Below the pieces are notes generated by a model. It worked only from the letters and a program-made list of their open reading frames with translations, made no database searches and had not been told where the DNA came from. From the NCBI GenBank assembly GCA_037074765.1, contig JBAMDO010000577.1:310001-374000 (forward strand): a stretch of DNA of 64,000 nucleotides. Reading direction: 5' to 3'. Position numbers and translations under genes: made by a program. Shown here piece after piece: positions 53,901 to 64,000 of this stretch (within the stretch, counting starts at the first letter, position 1; each line of letters begins with the position of its first letter). This stretch comes from Mansonella perstans. Its lineage: Eukaryota > Nematoda > Chromadorea > Rhabditida > Onchocercidae.

Positions 53901-56900
53901 AATAAAATTCATGAATGAATACATCCACTATAAAAGTTTCCATTTCACCTTCCCATAAATCTTGGTCTTTGCAAGTTTGCTCTCTTTAGCTTCGATGCTG
54001 CATCTTCTCCCACTTGTTCCTCTTGTCCGACAACCTCCTCACTACCCTCGATACCATAATCGACATTTCGTTCGCCTTCACCTCCAATTGCATCCTCCTG
54101 ACCTTAAAATATAATTCTTAAAAGATGCTTTTAACTTAAACTAAATCATTAACATGCTTCCAGTAAGCCTTTCTGAAATAATGACACGTATATGTGAATC
54201 TTAACTAGAGTGTCTCAGCTTTCCTCCTCCACTGTCTTAAAAACATATACGTCTTAGAGAAAGGTATACATGTAAGCAGGTTTTCGTTAAAGACACTGAA
54301 AAAACGACGCTAACCGTCGTGTTCAGTATCTGGTCCTTCAGTAAATTCGACCACTGATGCAGAATCATCATTTCGAACATTAGGTGTGCGTTTGGCAACA
54401 TCAGATGCATAGGCGTTTAATTCTCTAAAAACAAAATTTTAATTGTTTCAGCGAAATGACATTTTTGATGTGAGGAACATAAACGTGAAAGATAGTAAAC
54501 GAAACTATACTTACTGCAAATTCGGGTCATCTTCTCTTATCCCCTCTTCAGACCACACACCTCCATTTTCTGAAAGTGTACTTCAGTTCAGTTGTGGGTG
54601 TAATACACAAATCCTACTTTTACTGCACTAGCATTATATCTCTCCTGCAGGATACAATTCATTATTCTTGAAAGGAATCGCAGAAAATCGATAAATACTA
54701 GCAGAGCATTTTAATTACGTTCATTACAAGACAAAAATCAGTTTCTTAGTTTAGCTTGAACAGATTGTGTTCTTTTTGAAGCAGCTTCTGCTGCATAATC
54801 TGCTTGTCCTGTCAGTGAGAAAGATCTCAGTATAGTGGTTTAAGAAATTAAAATGACATTATCAACTAAGATGTCAGGCATAGTGTCAAACTGTTTTTTA
54901 TTATAAGCTGCTCTGATAAAAAATTTTTGTTATTGTAAGCTGCTTTGATAAAAACACTAAATCAATTAATGATCCGATTTACCAATTTGATAATTATTTC
55001 AAGGCCCAGACATGAACCACAGAGCTAGTCTGAAGGATGAAACTATATCAAAGACTCAATATCATGATAGACGAGATTCGTATTGATTTTCCCAATATGC
55101 ATCAGTTGAGAGCCAATATACTAATGAAAATGAAGAAAAAATTCCATAACTAGCACTAACCTGACATTTCACCTCCCATTTCACCTCTTCGCCTCAAAAG
55201 TCGCGCGCGTAGTGCGTGACTTTTAACCATGCCAGCAGTTCGCAAACGTCTCTCGTCTACTTCATGCATGAAAATTTCGGGAGTAAATGGAGCATCAACC
55301 GTTGCATCCTCATCTGTAAAATTTTGGCTTAGTTTGCACTACCATCAATAAGATAGAAATTATTAATTATCATTCGGAAAATTAGAACGAAAACCACTTG
55401 CCGCTATGGAAATTATGATCCAAGCAATACTGTATTCGCAAAACCCGAGTTTCTTGCCGCGAAACCCTCTGAAAAAGTTTTTATTTCTTTTTCTCTTATT
55501 TACTTATTGGTTCATTTTTTATATACAGATAAATGAGAAATTTTTGATCTCTGTTGTACTAGCAGCAATGATAAAGTAAGTCATGATTGATACTCATATA
55601 ACTCGCTACTCCAGCTATGATACTTCCAAGATTCGATAACCGCTCAAATTACCTCCGAAACTTTTAATACAAATGCTTTTATAAGATTTTGCTTCTATAA
55701 TGATGGTTATTTTGCTCGGTGATCTGTCTCTTGTATAGTTGCAACAAAGAATTTCGACAGTCCAAAACTATGTTTTACAATAAAAAACCAGCGCAGCTTA
55801 TTTATTACATTCTTTATCGAATGGAAGCTAATATATTCCATTGCAAATGGCTTTATAAAGTTTTGGTTTTGTTATCCAGCGAACAGCATTTAATTCCTTC
55901 TATTTTTACCTTCTGCATTTCAACACAACAAAAAGTTATAATCTCAACGTTATTCGTTTGACCCTTGTCAATGTACTTACTCTGTAATCGTAAACTCGAA
56001 CAAATGCGCTACAGTGAAGACCATCAGAATTAACGCCATAAGTTCGACACCATCGGTCGTCTGCAGCACAAAGAAAAAATAAGCTTTCATTGTGCATTGA
56101 AAAACGTCGAATTTTGTATCGGCTACGCTGTTGCAGCTCACGCATCCACTGCTGCAATCTAATTAATTGTAATCTAGCAATCTACAAGTATTTCTATTTC
56201 TGCACACATACCAATCCTTCATCCATAACAAAATCATTTCAAAGTGCGGAAATTTGTATCTTAATATTGTAATTCAGTCTTTTTTTAAGCATTCCATAAT
56301 TCCCATTCCCTGTCCATCATTTCCATATGTTCAAAAATCCTTTTCTTCTAACAAATCTAGTTAAACTGAAATTTTTTTTTATTGGGACTTTTATTGGATA
56401 TTTTTTTCTGATTTAAAAAAAGATTAATCAAAAACCTCAAAAAGATGTACTCCGGGAAACGAATAATACTGGCACGTCGCCTCTCTTTGATGATCTTGGG
56501 ACACGTGATCCACAAAATTCTCTTGGGATGTGGTATCCGCATCAGTTACAATTGACATACCGCATTCGATACATACCGACTAAACGTATGATAAAAAGTT
56601 AACGTAATATCTGTATTCATGTCTGCTTTTTTATTTTTTTTATTTATGCATAAATAAAAACTTGCAATTTGTTTTCAAAATGGAGAAGTGACAATCAATT
56701 TCTAAGAAATTTCTCGACATGCTTTGGCAAGCAGATAAAAAATAAAAAACCAACCGGTGGGAATGGACGCATTCTTCGAAGCATTGCAGGAGCGCAGTCT
56801 GAATCTAATAAATTTACAGCGATAAAAAAGCAATTTGATGTTTCCATTATTTGAGAAACCTCATCTTTATTCTTCAATCTTATTTGTCGCAATAATTACG

Positions 56901-59255
56901 CGTTGCTGTCGTAGAAATTAATTAAATAAATTGAGGAAAAAATTAAAAAAATAAAAGCGCTACCTTTAGAATGCAAACTACGACGCCGCTCTGCCATTAT
57001 TTTTTCATACTCAAATCGCCGACGATATACCTTGAAAACAATTTTAAATAAATAACAGACACAGAATAAAAGTGTTTAAAATGTGTCCATCTCTCCTCAC
57101 TTCTTTTAACTCATCTAAGATGAACGAAGTTAATTAAACTTCGTTGATTACATTCCTATTGTTAAAAGTCATAGTGAAAAAATTCCTAACCTTGTATTCT
57201 CGATGCTTTGTCAACCTTTTTACTAGCGTATCTAAAGGAGGAAACAAGGCCAAAACATCCGGATTTTCAGCGGCTAGTTTTTCAACTGAAAAAATAATAT
57301 TTTGTTCATATAGAAAACTTAAAAAAAATATACTTCACTGCCAAAAAATAATATTAAAAACCGACAAAAATTTGGCTGCCAAATATTAAAAAACAAACCA
57401 AAATGACTGTAGAGATCTTCCAGTGGATCGTCTGTAAATTCCGCCATCAGACGCAGGTCGTAAATAACAATGCGGAGACGTACCTAAAAAGAAATTATCT
57501 ATATGAACTTCAAATTCTTTTAAATGTAAATAACGGAAAAAACTTGGCCATGATAATTAAGTTGATCTGCATTTTATCAAAAACTGCTTACTCGCAAGTC
57601 ATCCGGTTTACATGTACTCAGATGATGATGCCCAGAGGATCGCAATTCGGTCAATCCAGGAGATGTCCGCAGAGCACCAGGACACCCTTCATTTACACAA
57701 CGCCATTTAGTGTAACTGACTTCGCTCAACTGAAACAATGCTTAAATTCAGTTTCATACTATTTGTACAAGAGTTAAGACGAACTTTTATAAAGTTAAGG
57801 CACAGAGATTTGAAATCGAAGAAAACAGCTTGGTCAAGACCTGAACAGATAATTGGAAGCAAGCTTTGGACTTTAAATTCAGAATTTTCCCTGTTATTCA
57901 TTTCCGAACTATATAACAATGTAAGTCATTCTCGAAATAAGAATCGACAAAGCACATTATTCGACCCTGCTTAATAATAAAGAAATCTGAAAGAAAGATC
58001 CCAGCTATATTCAGTTTAGTTGCGTGAGTATTCCTTTATTCTGTCTCTTTTATCTGACAGATACCATGGGCACGGTATTGAAAACTAACATCAGATGCAG
58101 CAACATAAAGGTGCCCATTCCAGGCTATCTGCGGACGACATCGCTTTGAAAAACATAAGATGATTCTTTCACCATTGTCAAAAGTTATCGTCCGAGATAC
58201 AAGATCTTCCAAATCCATCGTCAAACTTATCTGAAATATTAAAACAAATTGACTTTTTTCGGGAAAATATTTCCTTCAATATCTTATATTATCAATTTTC
58301 ATGACTCTACTCAACAAAATACTGCAGAATATTGCAACTTGAAAACAGAACGGATACTATAAAAAATTAGAGTGGATACTATAAATTATTAAATTAGACT
58401 TCGCCAGTAACCGGATCCCTGATAACTTGATCAACTTCTCGGTCTGCAAACATATCTGAGTGATCTTCATCGTCGCTATATAGACCATCTTCATCACTTA
58501 TGCATTCTTCCATATCGCCTAAATCACTTCCAGGAGTTGGAGACATTGCTGGATGGCTTTCTTCCGTCTCCACAATCACTTCTTCGCTAACGCTCTGCAA
58601 GACAATCCATATATTATCGGTAAAATGGAGCCAAAGATATTGCTGTATAAGTTCATTTCAATAAATTCATAACGAATAATACATTTACAAAAAATAACCT
58701 TCGAAAGATAATAAAAAATATTTACCATATGTAAGCCGACATCTTGCTGTACTGCATCATCTTGTTTTCCTTGTTCATGCATTCTTTCCCCATATTCTCT
58801 GTGCTGTTCACTGCCAGTGGCATCATCAATTTGCATCAGAGCTTCATCAAATTCATCAATGACCTGAATTACGCAATTTATCGGACAAATAATGACGAAC
58901 CACCAGTCGATTCACAATCATTCGCATTTTTTGCAGTTGTTAAAAAAAAAATAGGTATATTACACTTTAAATATTATATATTAAGAAAACCAAAAATTTT
59001 CTGCAGAAACCATTTTTGATATGGAAAAAAAAATTTAAGGAGGAAGATTCTACTTCACTTTTCTTCAAGCTTACTGCGATATAATCTTTGAATACGGAAT
59101 GTATTGACTCATACAAACAAACAGCACATCAATTGGCTTCTATAAACCGCAAAAACCTTGTTTACCTGACCAGAATCCACAATTTCTACCTCGCCACTTT
59201 CCATCTCCTGTTGGCTCTGTTCGTAACTATTTCCTGCATTAACAGAATCGGTCAT
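47913..59255 (-). CDS. FLYWCH zinc-finger nuclear protein, large and multi-exon
   Basis: Start MTDSVNAGNSYEQSQQEMES at 59255, then acidic exons (DEFDEALMQIDDATG at about 58840; GDMEECISDEDGLYSDDEDH at about 58500). A FLYWCH finger is split over two exons: FDNGERIILCF...NGHLYVAASD (about 58150) and YTKWRCVNEGCPGAL...HHHLSTC (about 57680), with W-x-C-x4-C and H-x-H ligands. Next come LAAENPDVLALFPPLDTLVK (about 57260), YRRRFEYEKIMAERRRSL (about 57010), and a second Cys/His exon SVCIECGMSIV...DHVSQDH (about 56530). Helical exons lie at about 53250 (FRWQIWLNNATVELAK) and 52800 (VEELAADIFDLKEIV). The C-terminal half is Lys/Arg/Glu/Ser-rich in many small exons (55.3-48.6 kb); the last exon, 47913-48028, joins in phase with the exon ending at 48606. 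FLYWCH proteins bind DNA or repress transcription; the overall shape suggests a chromatin factor. Some small exons may belong to alternative forms. Confidence 0.75.
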
Positions 59256-61377
59256 GTCTGTCCCTAAAGTATGCAAATTTGCTGTCCTGAAATTTCATTT
59301 TTTTTTTTTTTTTTGAGAACGTTAAAACAGTTCAGAGGTGCGTCGATATTCAAATATATTCTTTGCCTAACTCTGCATTTTCCCACTCCTCATAAAATCA
59401 CTAAATAATTTGAGAACTAAATTTTAATTAAGAATGTTTGAAGGAGAAAAGAGCAATGTTATTTCTAATATTTATCCAGCATTAAAAACACGTACGTCAC
59501 ATCCAATTATTATTTCTGTTCTATTTTTCCCAAAGCTGACCAGCATCAGTATTGCTTATTTTTAACTACTACTACCATCATATTTCATGAATTATCTAAT
59601 ATCAGTCATATTATTCAGTAATTTTTGCACTTTCAAATCTTTCATTCTTTCGCTTTTTTCGATACATTTTGTTGCTTTTTGTTTTGTGACTTCACAATTT
59701 CGACAAAAGATAATATGTGGATAGTAATTAAAGTCCTCCGAAATGATCAGTATTTATCTAAGCTCGAGACGATTCTACCACTGCTTCATTTGCATGGACA
59801 ATATTCTACCAGTAGTTCATTTGCATGGACAATATTCTACCACTAGTTCATTTCCTTGAACAACGAGAGATATCAAAGTTTTCATGACATTCCAAATGAT
59901 ACGTGCATATCTCAGAAGATGTTATGACATATTTTGTGTTGAAATGTAATATATCAACAATAGTATCGAATTTAATCATACCCGATACTGATACTATCAC
60001 ATGCTTGACCACAATAGCCAATGGATTGCAGAGAAAAAAAAAAAGAACCCTTCTACCCTAACTTATACCCTACAAGCATATTGAAAATAAAAAAATCGAT
60101 TACTTCTTAATGTTGAAACAAAAATGTTGCATAGCGCGAAGAACACGTTTTAAGACCCATTACAAACGACGCAGCTATATATCACAACATGTTTTACAAT
60201 AACAACAACAACAACATTGTCTGTTATCGAAATGGTTGTTTAGCTTAGTCTAATCTTGTGTGATTTATCCTGATTCGAAGATTATTTCTGGGAATCATGC
60301 ATAGGTGTATAACCCAAAATAATACAGATGCTATTTGAGAATACTGAAATTCTATCACTGTCAGTACCATCGAAATAAACTTAATGTAGTCTGATTGCAA
60401 ATGACATTTAAGCATCTCTCTTTTCATTCCATTTCTTTTTAACTGCATTTATGAATGATGGAAACAATGGGACGAAATAAAAATCTTGAAGGTCAAGCGA
60501 AGTTCATTTACAATTAATATAACTGGAAAATCTGGATTCCTATTTGCTGTACGATTAAAATATAATCCTAGCCGAAATTATTTTAAATAATTCCTCCAAA
60601 TTCAGTGTCACTTTCATCTAACATATTTTCGACCCACTATTTTGCATGGTATCCTCGTACCTTTTTAATAATCAGCTATGATTAGGATGCTAGCATTGGA
60701 AAAGAATATCAATGCGAAATAATATTATATGACCTAATATACAAAAAAACTCAAAAACTTTGAAAAGAGTTTACGATTGTATTAGTAAGTAAGAAGAATT
60801 CCGAGTTCGATTTAATATAAGCTATCAGACACAATATAAGTCCAGTTAAATACAGTTTTCATATGGGGGAAATTCATCAAAATACATTTCAACATCTACA
60901 GAATAACATTACCAGGAACACTGATTGATGAAAAGATACACGAATTCTCAATCAAATGAAAAATTAAATATCAGTGATGACTTATCAAACGAAATTACTT
61001 TCTTGTAGGAAGACCAGTAAAGTTATGAAAGAAAATGGAACTAGCTTGTAAACCATTTCCAAACCGTCTGTTTATTTTATAAAATTTTAAAATAAGGATG
61101 AAAAGCATTCCGTATAGAATAAGTTGTTTCAAACGTTAGTCATCCTGATTAAAGTTATTCCTCATAACAATTTCCTTTTTTGGTAATGCTAAAATAAACT
61201 CCCCTTTGTGAATCCAACCTTCATTGGGATTTAATCCCCATGCACAAAAGAAAATGTCTCTGTTCATTAGATGTGAGAACTGTTTAAGAAATTAACAATA
61301 TTAGCGACAGCTATACAACAGCGATATTGCAGGTATAACATCGTTAAAAATTTTATGAAAAAAGTTTTAAAATGGGT
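59256..61377. other. Intergenic stretch between the FLYWCH gene and alx-1
   Basis: About 2.1 kb between two minus-strand genes; it should hold the FLYWCH gene promoter and the alx-1 3' end. No gene was recognised. Confidence 0.5.
59773..59860. repeat. 31-bp tandem repeat, about 2.7 units
   Basis: TTCTACCA starts at 59773 and TTCTACC again at 59804 and 59835; the shared core is TTCATTTGCATGGACAATA. The third unit decays after TTCATTT. The core contains the octamer ATTTGCAT, the POU-factor consensus, in two units. Confidence 0.85.
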
Positions 61378-64000
61378 TTACTGTGGCGCTGATGGCGGCA
61401 TATTGCCCCATTGTGGCGATATTGTTGGAAATTGACCATATGCTGTAAAATATATCAAGTACAGATTTTCATTTTTATTGTACTTCGTAATCTTATGCTG
61501 GGATGGAAGACTTGTTTTGGTTAGCAAGAATTAGTTAAAGCAAATAAAAAAAATATGAGGAGCTATTAGCAAAAGAGGTCCCTCACCGAAAACACAGATT
61601 TCGAATGTATAAAAAAAAAGGAAAATTAAATATCCCACTCAAAATTTTACCGTTGCAAATTTCTTTAGCAAGATAAACACTCAGCAAACCACAAGAATTC
61701 TAACGTGCATTTAAAAAAATAGGGATTCAAACATTTGAAATTACCATGAGGAGGAGGATTGAAGGCTCCAGGATATGTTCCTGGATACGCAATTGGATAT
61801 GGCGTTGTATAATTTTGATTAAATTGGGGCTGCGGCACATAAGGTGCCTGCTGAGGTGGATATCCATAAGGTACCTGACCTGAAATGAATCGTACACAGT
61901 TCCAGAAATCTAGATTTGCATAACAATTACTGCAGTATGACTACCACAATGCTTGTAGATGCCAACACAGAAGAAACGATTTATCAAAATGATTCCTTAA
62001 CTTACACTTTGTAGGACATGCAGAATAGAAAGTAATAAAAAAGTTGTTTTCCAAAATTTTCTAATACAAGTTGAATATATTATAATCATAATTTATTTGC
62101 TTACCACAAGGTGCAAACGATTGTTGTTGCTGAGGATTGCACATCTGAGGCTGATAGTTTGGATTCTGAGGTGGTGAGGGCGCTGCACGTAATGCTACAA
62201 AATATGTAAATGCTCCTCTAGACATACAAATTTTAGTCACGGGAATAAAAATTAGAGGTGTTTGTTTCAGATGTGAATTTACAACACCGAAGTGAATGAA
62301 TTCTATTTTAATCAACATCAGAACACCGTTTTGTCCCTGAAAAGTTCCACCGCAGATTTTGGCTGAAGTTGTATAGCAGCTAATTACAATCAGACTTACT
62401 ATCAAAAAAAAAAAAAAAAAAAAAAAAAAAACGAGCCAAGATCAAAAACATTGTGAACTGCGATAACTAGTAGTGAAATAAGTAAAGAAACATTCCAATT
62501 GACATTAAAATTAAATAAGTCGATATGATCACATGTCCTCGTGCATTATTTTCAGTTAATATGACACAATACACACTGACTTCGTTATTTTAGTAGATGT
62601 CATGAATCGAGGTAAGGTCATAAAGTTTCAAGTCATTAGAGAAGAAATAATGATTTTTAAATATAGAACTCAACAGTATGCACAAAATTTCAAAACATAA
62701 ATGAAAATGACTAGAGAACAGAACGAAGATTATAATAATACCTTGAATGTTACGTGGAGGTGGAATTGGCGCTTCTACATCAAATGGATTACCTGGTGCG
62801 GATGTATTTGGCGCAGTTTTTGGTGGTGGAGGTCGGCTAGGTGCACTGCCGCTTGAAGAACCTAAATTATCATTTAAATAAACACTTAGCAATTACTTAT
62901 CATCTGCACATATAAACTGAGAAAAACCATTTACTATCCGCAAGAGCTTTCTCTGATTTCTTCAAATGTACATTTGTTACAATTTTAAAACTAACAATTC
63001 CGTTTCATTCATACTTCGTTCACACTAACCCGAAACAATATTTTGTTGTAAGTGCTTCATCAGATCTTCTTTTTCTGTCTGCCGAGCGAAACAAAAATCA
63101 GAAACTTTCTGTTGTAATCGCAGTAGTAAAGGAGTCAAATCATTATAAAACTGAAAGTAGAATCAACATGTATTTGCACAACAAAGCATTGCAATATGGT
63201 GATTGCAGTGCTTCACAACAAGTCTCAAGTGCAGATTACATATTACCTTTGTTCCTTCATCCAAGTTCGATTTGATCTCTAAAAACTTATCATGCCCATT
63301 AGCTAATATCTTCAAAATTCGCTCACGTTCAGCAGCATTCTGACTGGATGCTTTTTCCAAACCAAATTTTTTATTCCATATCTGAAAAGGGCCCAATACT
63401 ACAAAAAAAGAACGGCAAGAAAAACTGCTCCAAGAGAAGTCAACTATAATGACATCTGCAAAGTTAATACAGAGCTGTTGCTTACCTCTATTTGTGCCAA
63501 ACAATCTTCTTGCTTCTTAATACTTTCATTTACTTTAGTCTTTAACGGGCCATAAATATCTGTAATTTTTGCAGTAGAAATTTCTTCTTCATTGATAAAT
63601 TGGTTGTCGGCTAGTGCTTTCAAAAAAACTGAGCTCATATCACAACGAACATTCGTGAATTCCTTTTCCAACTTCTCTCGTTCAATCTAAAAAGTTATTC
63701 GAAAGAAAAGGGAAAATTGTAAGCGTAAGATATGTGCCATCGAATAAAAAATAGTTAGTTTGCAGGAGTTAAACTTTCGTTTCTAATTTGTTTCGCTGGG
63801 ATACCACTATTTCGCTACTATTAAAAGAACAACCAGCCTGGTTAATCAAATAGCAAACAAAACATAATAATTTACTGAGTTACGAAGAAAGACGCGATTA
63901 TGAGCCAGGAATTTCCGATCTGATAATCCATATGTTACAGTCAAACACGATTAAGAAACAAAGGCTTTTTATACTCGAATCTTACCTTGATTTCTTGTAC
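61378..64000 (-). CDS. alx-1: ALIX (ALG-2-interacting protein X / PDCD6IP), C-terminal half
   Basis: ESCRT-associated Bro1-family adaptor in endosomal sorting and membrane scission. The window holds the end of the V domain and the proline-rich tail; the Bro1 domain lies beyond 64000. Exons on the minus strand: VQEIK at 63986-64000; [20 protein letters not shown] at 63486-63690; [20 protein letters not shown] at about 63247-63381; [20 protein letters not shown] then [18 protein letters not shown] at about 63028-63150; [16 protein letters not shown]...[15 protein letters not shown] at about 62742-62861; [20 protein letters not shown] at about 62104-62197; [18 protein letters not shown]... at about 61744-61880; and [20 protein letters not shown] ending at TAA 61378. 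The FYNDLT...DFC(F)AR block is diagnostic of the ALIX V domain. The [11 protein letters not shown] segments suit ALG-2 or SH3 binding. Confidence 0.94.
62402..62430. repeat. Poly(A) run in an alx-1 intron
   Basis: About 29 uninterrupted A residues on the plus strand, a long T tract in the sense of alx-1. Confidence 0.95.

Overview
The window looks like nuclear DNA of a parasitic nematode, most likely a filarial or other clade III spirurid. The DNA is strongly AT-rich, genes have many small exons with GT..AG introns and T-rich acceptors, and several start codons lie 13-30 bases after an acceptor-like TTTTAG/TTTCAG with no upstream coding exon, as expected for spliced-leader trans-splicing. Orthologues of nematode genes (ace, npp-15, dlk-1, alx-1) are recognisable. 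The species call is inference; nothing bacterial, viral or organellar was seen.

Layout. 1-3.4 kb (+): 3' part of a GPI-type acetylcholinesterase gene. 3.6-5.56 kb: first copy of a segmental duplication carrying the promoter region and first exons of mitochondrial prolyl-tRNA synthetase, broken by an 8-bp deletion. 5.7-13.2 kb (-): nucleoporin Nup133. 13.2-23.7 kb: gene-poor block with minisatellites, two inverted repeats made of exon-like sequence, and orphan exons. 23.7-25.4 kb: second copy of the duplication, continuing into the complete mitochondrial prolyl-tRNA synthetase gene (to 27.4 kb, +). 28.1-31.6 kb (+): TRMT5, tRNA (guanine37-N1)-methyltransferase. 32.6-34.2 kb (+): ATP synthase factor B-like protein (DMAC2L/ATP5S). 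34.2-39.1 kb: gene desert. 39.1-46.8 kb (+): DLK-type MAP3K, including the C-terminal SDGLSD regulatory hexapeptide. 47.9-59.3 kb (-): long acidic/basic nuclear protein with a FLYWCH zinc finger. 61.4 kb to window end (-): ALIX (alx-1), C-terminal half.

Functional links. pars-2, TRMT5 and the factor B-like gene lie head to tail on one strand with gaps of 0.7-1.0 kb and all have mitochondrial roles, so they could be an operon or co-regulated cluster. The most unusual structures are the recent 20-kb-spaced duplication that leaves a promoter-bearing pars-2 fragment beside the Nup133 3' end, and the 412-bp nearly perfect inverted repeat at 18.1-19.3 kb that could fold into long dsRNA. Exon borders were read by eye and some are marked uncertain.
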